Source: Sinotaia quadrata (Eukaryota > Mollusca > Gastropoda > Architaenioglossa > Viviparidae). Taken from it: DNA of 64,000 nt. A program made the position numbers and the translations under genes. The notes beneath the pieces are model-generated. The model had not been told where the DNA came from. It saw only the letters and a list, made by a program, of their open reading frames with translations, and did not search any database. How positions within the stretch are numbered: the first letter of the stretch is position 1; each line of letters opens with the position of its first letter. The stretch is taken from contig CM054180.1 of NCBI GenBank assembly GCA_028829895.1, forward strand, positions 108,801,635-108,865,634, in the 5' to 3' direction. Below are positions 15,035 through 28,000 of the stretch, piece by piece.

Positions 15035-15040
15035 TTTATT
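15035..15040 (-). promoter_or_regulatory. Candidate QSOX poly(A) signal
   Basis: AATAAA on the minus strand, about 210 bp past the QSOX stop codon. In such AT-rich DNA the hexamer is common by chance, so this is a candidate only. Confidence 0.3.
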
Positions 15041-15247
15041 AAAAGTGACCCTGAATTTGTGCATTGATACATCAGGACATTGTACCTGAATGGGGTGGTG
15101 AGAAAAACAGCAGGAGTCAGATCAAACAGCAAATTGCAGTTTCTCCCTCTACTGTATTCTGAGAGAGAAACTAAAACAGCAGTTGTTTGTGGCCAAGGGC
15201 AAACTCCATCTCCGTGAAAAATGGTGGTCCACTGATGATCATATCCC

Positions 15248-16041
15248 TTAGACTGGTAGATACTTATAACAAGGCATACGATACCTTTTCTGAATAGCAA
15301 AGTGATAATAGAGAAATAAGATCATTGCTGCACAAATGAAATAAAATATCAAACACACACCAATATCAAACTGGCTAAAGGTCCAGGCGTTTGCCAGCAC
15401 TTGATATTTAGTATCTTCTATTTTTTTTAAACTGATTCGTCCTAGAGCTAACGTCTGTTTGTCATGCTCAGAAAGTGTGTTTTTATGTGCAGACTCAAAT
15501 AGCAGCTTTTCAGTATTGTTCTGGCGCATCTTCTTCTTTCGTTCTCTGATATCTATTATCTTTTTTAGATCTGCTTCTCTTTGCTTTTTCTCCCACCAGT
15601 CCATTTCTTTTCTTTCAGTAGATTTTATTACAGACTTTGGCACTTCATTATCAACACCATATGTTACAGATACATCCTGAACAATATTGTCCTTTCCATA
15701 GAAACGGATTAAAAACAGCATGACAGCTGAGGAATTGAACTCTGGGGTCTGGTCAGGATCTGCTTCCGGACCTGAGCTATCCTCTAAGTGACATTGTGGG
15801 CAGTCTTTGATGGAAGGAAACTGGATCTTAGGATGCTGTGGATCTTCAGAAACATCGTTATGAAGGCGGCTATTGGCCCGGTTGTGACCACTCCAGAGCC
15901 AAGCAACAGCATCAATGGGTTTGTGGATCTCAGTCTCCATTGTGTTGGCCATTTTCTGGAAATTCTTAGAGCATTCTTGGCACCCAAAGAAGTATTTCAT
16001 ATAGCCCCTGATAGCCAGTGGGACTTCTAAAGCATTTACTG
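15248..16041 (-). CDS. QSOX1: QSOX exon 10: Erv active site, C-terminal tail and membrane anchor
   Basis: 794 nt, phase 1 in, ending at TAA 15250-15248; residues 444-707. Holds the FAD-proximal pair in FFGCQECSKNF (464/467), the FAD-binding WLWSGHNRANSRL, SEDPQHPKIQFPS and the second pair CPQC (524/527). A charged, Lys/Arg/Glu-rich, probably coiled or disordered stretch follows (about 575-650), then a hydrophobic helix (about 670-692) and a short basic tail. An upstream in-frame ATG at 16111 lies in the intron and is not the start; the acceptor ttatttcag sets the exon edge at 16041. Confidence 0.94.
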
Positions 16042-19000
16042 CTGAAATAAAATCAGTAATTGTTATCTGATTAGTAATCATCACAAATGATAGAAAAATG
16101 GATGCACACATGCATGGAATCTATTACAAAGTTTTAGGTCATGAAAAATAAAGAAAAAGAAAAAGAACCAAAATATTCAAACAACTTAACAAACAACACA
16201 TTATACATATCACTCAATATAACAAAAATATTAAGAAAATATGTAGATTAAAATTCATGCAACATTTCTTCCCATCAGGATATAAAATGTGTGGTTAATA
16301 AATCAAAAATCACTAATTTAACAGGATTTGTTTAAACCATCCTCATAATTCTAAAATTTGGAATTCAACATTAAGCACAACATGCAATTTGTAACAGACA
16401 AAGCAAAAGCATAATAAACTTATAGATTTGATAATAATTTATGATACAATATTACAATAGACTTACCAGCATTGCTCTCATAAGCAGCAACTGACAAAAT
16501 ATGAAAAAGGGTCCACATGCCACATGGGTAACCACGGTACTGTGGACGGCTTCCTTGGCAACCAACCCATTTGACAAGGTCTGGCAGGTAAGTGTTTTCA
16601 TTCTACAAAAAGATAATATTATATTGATATCAAGCCTAACTGCTATCATTTACTCACAGTTATCTGGTAGTGCAGAAGCTACTGTTAAGACAGCAGCATT
16701 TTGACAATTTAAACACAAATAAATAGTTTTGTTACATTATTTATAAACACATCAAACCTTTCTGTAATGTACTGAGGGGTGAATACTGATTTCATAAGTA
16801 ACACTCAATCATCATACCTACCCATGAGCTTTAGTCAAGAGCAAGTGCCACAAATTATGTGACTGATCCTACATCGGACTGAGCAAGATTGTGTGTCCTA
16901 AGATACACTTATTCATGCCTAGAAAGATACAGGCAGTGGATATAACAGACTGATAAATAAGCTGGTGAGCTCAATAACTCACTGTCACATGTTGGTCCCT
17001 ACTCAATTTTTATTAAGTCACTCAATAGATAAGCTCAGTTTAATTCATAATAATGTTTCAAGTCTAATAATAATAATTTAAATTAATAATAAAAGTTCTG
17101 GCTTTGTCACTTTAAATTCTTATAAACAGTTTCTAATTGGAAGTTCTGACACTTTAATCAAACTTAACGATGAACTTCCCAGATCACTAAATTCATACAA
17201 AATATTTATATATATATTTAATAGAAGCAATATTTAGCAATAGCAATAGTAATAGCAATAGAAGCTATATTTAATAGAAGCAACACTAAGTGGTGTAAGT
17301 GTAACAAGCATCAAGATTAGTTGCTTTTGAAGTCTGCTCCAGCTCTAAATTTTCTAACAAATGCATCATGGCCATTGCTAAAATTTGAAGCAGATGCTTT
17401 TTTTTGGTTACCTAATGGAAACTCTTTTTGCTCTACTGCAGCCAAAACTTTAAGATAGTTTAAACACAGGAATGAATGCTCATCTCATTGCAGTTTTCAG
17501 AAGGGAAAAAATTATTCAAATGCAGTAGCAGCAACAATTTCAAAATAACAAATTTTTTATTTGATTACCAAAGCTTGAATTTTAAAGTTATGCTAATAAA
17601 AATGGATCAGGTGAAAGCTTAGGGTTGCAACTTTTTTTTTCTTACTGATATAAGAAAAAGCCAAATGCAGTCAGAAATTCGGACCAAAGCAAATTATTCA
17701 ATCACATCAACATATGGCTGCAAGGCCCCATTTTTAGCAAAATCGCATCCAACACAGAGTAAGTATAATTTTTTTTTCAAACATGGCTTAAGTCACATTA
17801 TATAAAATACAACAGCATGTTAGATAAAGAAATTATCTTTAATTTTATCCAAGTTGCATCAACAAATAATTGTATTAAAGTATCACACTTCGCTACAGAA
17901 AATCACCAAATTTGTGCACTAAACACTACTTATTCCTGCAAAACAGCGACTTTGGAACTACCTAGTAATATCAGTAGTAACTGTTTGAGAGATTTGGAAA
18001 ATTCTTTTTATAGGCAATGACATTCAGATTAAATCAAGCAAATGCAATTAGTCAACATTATTCCAGACCGTAATAATATCCATTTATCTTGCTAAAAGTG
18101 GCAAACTCATCATTTCTCTCTAGAGATGAGGAATTTTGTAAAGAGCTTGTCTGACTCCATGAAGCAACTAAAACTGGCAGATGTGAAATATTATGTCAAT
18201 AAATGTAACTGAGTTAAATATTTCCATATCTTGATGATTCACAGATTATTTAAGCTGGGATGACACTATTATGTGATTTGTCCTTATACATTTTTTTATG
18301 TCAATATATTTATATTCGGGAGTATGAATCTATTAAAACTTACAAAGATAAAAAATAATCTTCTTAAAATATTAAATTTTCCCCAAACTGCTCGGTTTGA
18401 AGCAAGATATTTTCGTTAACAAAGTAATGTGTATCAAAATGTGATAAGAAAATACCAAAAACATGTGAGGTAATAGCACTTCAACTCAACATTTCAGAAA
18501 GTCATTATTTTAATATTTTTCTCTTTATATGAAATATCGTGCTGTAAATATACTGATTTCAAAATTGAAACTGAAATGCTGCTCTATCATTATAATAAAA
18601 GAAATATAATAAAATTAATTATAAACAGTTTTATAAACATTCGTTACTAGACAACAATTAAAAAATAAATACACCAATCAAATACCTGTAGTTTATCAAT
18701 TGCCTCTACCCACATCTCTCCTGTCAGGGGTTCATTAAGATCACCTAGACGGCCAACCAATTTCCATAAAAGGTTTTTCACTTGTGTCCTACCTGGAAAG
18801 AACTGAACAAACCTTACACTGTTCAGTTTAACTGTTTGCAATTGCAGTTTTGCCAGCAATGGACAATGCTTACCTCAAAATATACTGTAATTTGATATAT
18901 ATATATATATATATTACTTCTACCTTGGCAATAGTTAAAACCAAAGATTTAAATATTACCAAAAGACTAGAAAAGAATGCATCCTAATAATAATAATAAT

Positions 19001-22000
19001 AATAATAATAAATGCTAATAAAAATGATGATGTTGATGATGACTTGATGCAGAACTTATTCTTGAGTTGAATTACTGTACAATACTTATAAATACATTAC
19101 ACAAGGTTTTTAAAGAAACTGATTAAGCACACAAGAAAACTAAGTATAACAAAACTAAAGATGAATCTATATGAAATGGCAATATAAAACAAATATATGT
19201 ATTTACAAATGAAACACAAGTAAAATGGTCTCTCTGTATTTCAACAAAAGGCAGCACATTCCAGATAGATGACCCTGATAAACAAATGAATATTGACCAT
19301 ACAACTTTTATTTTGCTTATGCAATAATGAAAATGTCTGATCATAAGAGCATAAGCTTCTAGCAGAAGTGCAGAGAGACACTGAAGACTCGAGCCAGAGG
19401 GTGAAGCATAACAAAGAGAAAGTATAGTATGCTATATTCTGCTGTGAATATGTAGCCAGTAAAGTTGAGTGACAAGATCAATTCTTAAGGGTCTGAGAAT
19501 AACACTAGCCTTAGTGTTTTAAATTTTAATCAGTTGGGGGGGGGGGTTGTTTGTTTCTTCTGCTGCAACATAACAAACTTTATTACGATATGCCATCACC
19601 ATATTTAGCCTTGAACTTGTGCGCCAAGACAAGCAGATACACCAGGGTCTTTGGAAGAGTTCATTTCTAGGGTAAGTCAGCATATACCAGTGTTGTGGTA
19701 TCTTGGGATATAATTTTATAAGTTCATCCCGCTATTGTGGGCAAACAGGGATTCCAATTTTCTGGTAATCCCCGCTAAAGCAGGATCTCAGGTTCAAAGG
19801 GTTAACACTCAGCAAAATTGTACCTTGATAATTACCACTGTTTGACATAGCCCTAAATACAAATAGTGAAACTTATATATCTAGATCTAGCACAAACACA
19901 ATCTAAAGCAAATACATAAACACAGTCACAATATCCTACCTTTGATATGTTTCTTTAACACCCAGCAGAATTTACTACGATGTATTACCACTGTTTGATA
20001 TAAAAACCTGAATACAAATAGTTGCACTTATATATCTAAATCTAGCGCATATGGTCAATCTAAAGCAAATAATACACATACACGGTCACAGTATCCTACC
20101 TTTGCAAGAGCAGTAACAAAATTTTTAAGTGCATCAAGTTTGTCCCCATCAATCATTTTGCAAATTGCAATTTCTTGCCGAAAGCTATAATGCAGGGCTG
20201 ACTCTAAATCTTGCATGTAAACTCTAGCACTGCAAATCAGAAAAAAATGTTGTAGATATGTACAATAATAAATTACACATTTCTATATTGTATGGTACAT
20301 AATAAAACTAGCTAATAGTTATCAGGATGCATATTATTCCAAAACAGAATTACCTCAGTACTTTACTATCCCCTGTGTGTGGATTAGTATCGTTTTCTGC
20401 AAGCCCAAAATGCATCACAGCACCTGCTGCATTGCTTTCGTGATACTGTGGTGATATTCTGACACGATTTCCATTGTGGTCTATATGACCCAGAAGTTGA
20501 AGAAGGGTGTCAACAAATCGATGTCTATCTGAATCAACCATTTTAGTGCCACTGTAATTTTAAAATGAAATATTGACAACAGTGAATGATGAAAAACAAA
20601 ACTACCTATATATGTATGCAAAAAAATAAATTTATTTTAAAAAAAGGGAGAAAAACAGGAAAGGAAAAGCCTAAATGCAAAATTTAACATGCCAGCTATA
20701 GTGTCCAGCTCATCAAAAACTACAAGAAAAATCAGATGAAAATAAAATCATACATATTATTATTATGGGATAACCCTGTTATCTCTTTTCCTTCAAAATA
20801 AAAAATATAATAATCAGTGGAAACTTTATCACTTTCCCTGCAAAATAAAAAAATATGATAATAATTAGGGGAAATCACTCCAAATATAGTGTAGCATTGG
20901 TACTTCAAAATAAATGAATTTGATAATAATGCTAGTTTCCTTAGTTTTAGAATTTAAGCCTAATGAGATACCTTATTATATATATCTTATTGCTTAAGTC
21001 TTGATTAAATTTCAACAATTAACTTATAAAGACACAGGTACCAATCATATGCAGAAAGGATGCTGATGACACTGTGATCAAAACCAGACAATGGAATCAT
21101 GCATAAAGCATTACATTGAGTAGTGTTGATTTTACATCAAGATTCACGCATGAAAACTGACATGACAATTGTTGATAAAAATCCATGTTGTAGTAAAAGA
21201 TTATAATGTCACATAAGTGTCGGTATGCAGTATGATCAATGAATGGGAGTTTGTTTGCAGACATTTGTCTCATGATTAGTATGGACAAGAGCAAAGCTGC
21301 ATATAAGTCATAGCGGGCTAATTTTCTTGCCAGTCAGAAGACAGCCTGACTGGTAGTTGTTAGGCCCTAATATTAATAATGACTGATACTGGAGTACAAG
21401 TGGCCAAATGGAAACAGTGTTCCTGCTCAGTATGAGTGAATGCTTGACAACAAATGATGATTTCACTAGATGAATATGTTTTTGACTTGTTATCAAAGGA
21501 TAGAAATGAGTATTTTTTGAAGTGATTACTCTGAGATGACAGGAAAGCACTGGCTTCTATCTCCTTTTGTTTGCAACTCTACCATCATTTGCTGATTAAA
21601 GTGCCACTTTAGAGAAATGCCTTTCTGTACATGCATGCCGACTTATGCTAATTTTTATTTGCTCTTATGTTTGCAGTACTGAAATTTGATTACTTTGGGG
21701 GTTAATCCTTAGTGCAGATGATAAATTATAATGCTTAATACCTAACAGTGACTGACAGCAGAAAATCTGCAAGGGGCATTTTTACCTACATTTACTATCC
21801 AGCATTTGCTAACAGATGAATATTTGCAAGTGGCACACTTGCTTGCCATTTACAGGTCCAGCATTTACTGAAATGGCAGAACTTTGTGCAAAACACATTT
21901 CAGCCACCCATTTAATATCCAGCATTTACCAACAGCAGAAAATCTATAACAAGTATTCTTAACTGCATATTATTATTAATGTTCAGCATCTCCAGACAGC

Positions 22001-25000
22001 AGAATAGAAGATAAATTTGCATTCTTATAAATATGAGACTAAATAAGAAACTGTTAACTATTACTTAATCACCTTGCAAGGTGCTGAAATGAAGAATCTT
22101 TATTAATGATATACAGGGAGGGATATGAAATGATGCCAAATTTCTCCACATCAGCCTTCAACATGGTGCGAACCAGAATGCTTGGGTAATCTACAAGATC
22201 CAAAATTACCTGCAATACAAGAAAAATATATAATTTATTGAAGAATGAAATGTGTAAAATGTGTAATATGAATTTTTATAAAGTTAAGAACACATAGTCT
22301 AAATAAATTATGCAAGGAACAGAAATTTTAAATGGGTAAACATATTACAAATGTATATATATTTATATATATAAACTCAATGTAGCAGTTGAAAATGTAT
22401 ATGAGCTCCTTATACTCATAGTTAGCTCATGAAATAAACTGAATTGTACTGATCAAAGAAATTATTATTGTATTTCATAAAAAAACAATGTTTAAATGTT
22501 ATGACCAAAAATTAGCACTGTGAAGTATAAATGTTATGACCAAAAATTAGCACTGTGATTTTAAAACAAAACTGAAACAGCTGGTGTGAGAACTCTGACC
22601 AAATCATAATTAACATTAATAGAAAAACTCCTCCCAATTCTCCCTTTTTCAGTTTTTCTCCCCCAAATTCAATAACCCAATTAGAAAAATATAATATAAA
22701 TCACAGTGATGACAGCAACAATGACAATGAGGTAAATGTGATAAGTACTTTCATTTGTGTCATGTGTGAAACAAGGCCTTTGCAATCACTTGCATTCAAA
22801 TATTTATTATCACAACTTTTAAATTTGCTGTATGCATTAGAAACATCAAATAAATCTGACAAGATTTACTTCCACAGCTGATCTGGATTCCTCTTCACTT
22901 TCTTTGTACCTTTCCAATTTAGTCACATTGCATAACTGTCACAACCTTGTTTCTCAGGACATTTAAAAAAAAAGTTTTTCTCATTTATTTTTATTCAAAC
23001 TTGACATGAAACCGCCAAAATCATGTGTTGTATGCTATTCATTATTCATATTATTTCAATGATTATTTGCATGTTCACAACGATGTCACTGTTCAACAAT
23101 ATGTCCTCGTAACATCAAGACTGACAGAATTGACAGCAAATGGACAAAGGCAAAGAAGCAGAACTTTGTGAAATGGGATTGTAAATTACAAACAATTTAT
23201 GACTTACTCATACAGGTTTAATCTGCTCATGAAACTATTAAATATGTTTTAGGAGTTAGTCGCAAGACCAAATGACTTTCTAATTTAAAATTAAAACAAA
23301 ACAAAACTATAAAATGATGAAAAGGCTATATTAGATTCATATAAATAAATAATTTTTAAAATTTTCTCCCATTACTAATTATTATGATAGGAAGTGACAT
23401 TATGGGTAATGATAACCTGGATATAAAGCCAAATGTCATTATAATGTCAAGGAAGGTCAAGATGCACACATACGGTTACGCAAACAATTTCATTTGTATA
23501 TAGAGAATAACATGAACTGTTACGTGTTCAATATATTAAATATGAGCAGGCTAATGAACAGTCATAATCATTACAGAGAAGAATTATCAAAGCAGCATGT
23601 ATTTACATGAATTTTGTCTTAACTAGTTCTTACTGTATAAATATATTCTCTAGCATATCTGCAAATATTTTTTTTTTTACTTCATGGAAACAAGACAATC
23701 AAACCTTCTATATAAATATACATGCAAATGATTTTTAAAAACAAATTAAGTCTGTTATGCAAGGCTGCTTTTAGAAACTACTTTTAGAATCAGAAAGCAT
23801 TAAAAATAGATTCTTAAGAATGATGGATAACAAGCTGACCTCTCTGCCAACGATGGACTGGTCATCCTCAAAAACAAGCACCACAAATTTGTGCTCCTCT
23901 GTGGTTTCATCCCATATCTGTGCAATGGATCTGTAATAAACGGTAAGTCACAATGAAATTTAAACTAAAATTACAGCATTCCCTGAAACACCAATACTTA
24001 TGTATCTGTAATAAACGGTAAGTCACACTGAAATTTAAACTAAAACTCCAGCATTCCCTGAAACACCAATACTTATATATCTGTAATAAATGGTGAGTCA
24101 CACTGAAATTTAAACTAAAATTCCAGCATTCCCTGAAACACCAACACTTATGTATCGATATAAAATAAATTATTTTAAAAATTCATAACTACATGTATAT
24201 GAAAAATTAAATTCATTATTATAATATTTTAGAGAAATGAAAAAAATATGCTTCAAATAGAAATAAATCTATGCAAATAAAATACCATTTATTATATATA
24301 ATCACTTTTGTCTTTTATATTCTGATTCTATTGTTTCATGTTGCAGTTTAAATGCACATTTTTAAAAAAATTTTTAAGAGCTCCTATTGTTATAAAAGTT
24401 AAAATATGCTTGCAGGATTGTCTACTTATGGAATACATTTATTATCAAGATTTCAATGAACACACAAATATTTTAAATGATTGGAAATAACAGAGTAAAC
24501 ATATTCTACATTAATATCAAACTAAACTAAATCTGAGAGCCCATTAGTCTAAAGATAAATATTCACTGCATCATCCATTTTGCATCAATAACTGCTCTAC
24601 ATTAGGATAATTCCAGTAGAGATTTTCTTTCGGCCACACCATTCTAAAATATGGTTATATCTTGATCATAGGCTGTTTATTTCTATTGTTTAATTGTTTA
24701 ACGAATGCTATGTGTATGTTTTATTAAACAAGAACAGTTAAGTTAAGTTAACAAGAACTTTATTTCAGTGCTTTTAAGATTATGACTTAACAAATCTGCA
24801 ATAGAATTTTCTGAATGTTTTCTTTTTGATTTGAAAACCCAAAACAATTTGAAAGTTAAGAACAAGAAAAAGCTAACAAATTACATAACTGTGAATATGG
24901 TACATCAGTGCATAGAACGAGGCCCAGTTACAAGCTTTTTAATTATAACCTTACCTACTCAATCAGTCGATGGTTCGGAGGTGAGCATTCTATAATAAAC

Positions 25001-28000
25001 TTATACTTAGTGAAATTGAAAATACAGCAGAAAATTGGAAAGATAATGCAACTTTGAACATCATTCAGAACAAATAATCACGTTACTGATGTATCTGCTA
25101 GACATTAGATAGGCAGTGACTAAAACTATGATCAAAATGAAACTTTGATATAAGCAAGTTCAATAATGAATATTTCTCTGCATGGTTTCAATGGCATGAC
25201 AGATGTAATCAAGAAATGCTACTTGATCAAAGCAGATGTTTGATAAATCAGAGTTTGATATAATGAGACTGTGCTGTATAGTGGTGCCAATGGGTACCCA
25301 GGTACCCATTGTCGTGCTAATACTTAATAGTAAAACCCATGTAGTAAAATTGAGAACGGGTACCCGTGGTAATGTGGCCATTATGTCTATACACGATTTA
25401 GCACACACACCCTCCAGTCACACTCACATCCCACCCGTAGCTGGCACCTTCTAAATCATGCCAGCCATGGGTTGGCTTATGTGCTGAACAGCTGCTGTAC
25501 CTAGATTTAATTATTATGACATAGATCACCAATCACCATAGCTTGCGCCCTTTCTTTTCGCTTGTGGTTGTTGTGCTCTTTAACAAGTGTAGCATGTTTT
25601 GATGTTAATAAGACTTCAGTAAACAAATTTGTCAGTATTTTAACATCAATAAATTAAATAATAATATATAGCTATTTTCTTTAATTTTCATTGCTACAAG
25701 TCGAAGGTTTTCTTAGAAAATAGAAGTGATAATACATTATTATGACATAGATCACCAATCACCATAGCTTGCGCCCTTTCTTTTCGCTTGTGGTTGTTGT
25801 GCTCTTTAACAAGTGTAGCATGTTTTGATGTTAATAAGACTTCAGTAAACAAACTTGTCAGTATTTTAACATCAATAAATTAAATAATAATATATAGCTA
25901 TTTTCTTTAATTTTCATTGCTACAAGTCGAAGGTTTTCTTAGAAAATAGAAGTGATAATACATTAAAGCAACATTCAATATAACTTTTATCTTGAAATGA
26001 TAAATTTTATGAAGAAATAATATTTTAAAAGGCACTTTTTTTTGTTATGCTTCCATTCCACAAAAATGAGATCCAAAACTTTTATTTTTTTACTGAAGAT
26101 CAACACAAATGGTGCAATTTAAAGAAGTGAAATATTCATACGCTAAAGTTTTTCAAATTTATTTGTTGTATTCAGAAATATTCAACACTTCAAAAATACT
26201 AATGTGCCTTCATTTCAGTACTTGACAAAGGAAATAATAAATTCATAAAGAAAAATAATCTATCTGAAACTGAGATAACATTACCAGATTTGTCTAAATT
26301 TTTTTAACACCAGTATAATGAAGAGGTTAATTCAAACATGCTGATTTTTTTCTTCATTAAGTTCAATTAAAGTTACAGGTTGTATATGAATTCAAAAACA
26401 AACACATCACTTATTCCACACTTACTTAAGAGGCAGCAGTTTAGGCCAAGTTGGGGGTATTTTGAACTCAGGTTCCGTAATGAAATCAAGCACAGCATCT
26501 TTTATTTCAGGAGGTTTAGGACTGTTAATGATTTTGATTCCTGTAGTCTGTTTTTGTGCAAAGTATGGTGGGAACAACTGAAAAGAAATCAATAAAAATT
26601 ACAAATTTAAAAAGGTATTTTAATATCCTTTCATATTACTTTTAGATTTAATTATCCTATTACATACTTTGAAAGTGCTTTGCATCATCAGTGTGCATAA
26701 CACATTATAACTGACTGTGAGACAAAACAATTTAGTTACATTTAACCAAACTATACTCAGTAAAGAGGATCATTATCAGACTGTTTATCTCTAACTCAAA
26801 CATTTCTTGAATATCAATGTCCTCTCCCTTTAGTAATTTTAGGGTGTCTCTTTCTATCGGTAGCATAAACATACATTTTGAATTGCAAAGTCATCAACAA
26901 CAAAAATATAATTACAAAACAAATAATAATAGTTAATACTATAATTTTTTTCACTATATATATTTAGATATTAATTTACTATTAGCAATAAAAATTTTAA
27001 TGTTTAAGAAAACAGTTGTAAAATCCATGTACCTAGGCTAATTATTAGAATATTACAAAATACAAGTACAAGTAAATTACTAAACAGATACTGATAATAA
27101 TTATATTACTATGTTTATAAATATAATATATATTAATACTAAATTAGTAAATAGTAATATTTGTAAAGCCAAGACCCTGAAAATATAATTGCTTGATTAA
27201 GTTTATCACTAAATGAAATGTATATACAAAATGAAATTAAGCTGCTGGAGACTTTAGTTCAATTATCACAGTTTGCTGAAAGCATAGTGATATTCTTTTC
27301 TAGATGACTCTTCAACCAAAATCTACCAAAAAAAATCATGTTAAAAAAACAGTCATAATAATCTCAGTAAAGTTTAAAGATATATTATTAATCAAATAAT
27401 AAGTCTCAAAAAAGTGAGCATAAAATAAATACTACTATAAAACAAAGCCAAGATTTATTTTTATTAAATCATGCTTCATATACTAGTTTAAAATGATTTG
27501 AAATAGAGTAAGGTAGTTGCAAAGAAATAATTAGAAACTACAGAAGTGAGAATCAAAAGACATCAATCTTGCAATCGTACAGCTGCTAAAATTATCTTGT
27601 AGTTGTAATTACTAAATAAACTCATATGCAAATAAAGAGCTATATTTAATGGAAGCAATATTAACTGATATAACTTATAACAATATAAGCCAATAAGGAT
27701 AATAAGATTAATCACAGTCTAAATTTTCTAACACATGTGACATGACCATTGCTAGAATTTGAAGCAGACATTTTTTCGGTTACTTAATTTCTTTCTGTGT
27801 TTGACCGCATATGACTTTTTCTTATTTGAATAAGAACAACTGCAACCAAAGCTATGTAAAATTTTAATTACTAGTTTTGTAGATGAATGAATGCCCTTCT
27901 CATCGCAGTTTTCAGCAGGGAAAATTTATTCAAATGCAGTAACAGCAAATATTTCAAACTACTATTTTACTAACTAGCCAAGTTTTTAATTGATTACCAA

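Noticed and set aside
15459..16030. Plus- and minus-strand ORFs overlapping QSOX exon 10
   Set aside because: Shadows of the well-supported QSOX frame.
16111..16111. ATG at 16111 as a start for a short Erv protein
   Set aside because: It lies in intron 9 upstream of a good acceptor at 16042; the spliced QSOX frame fits all family motifs.
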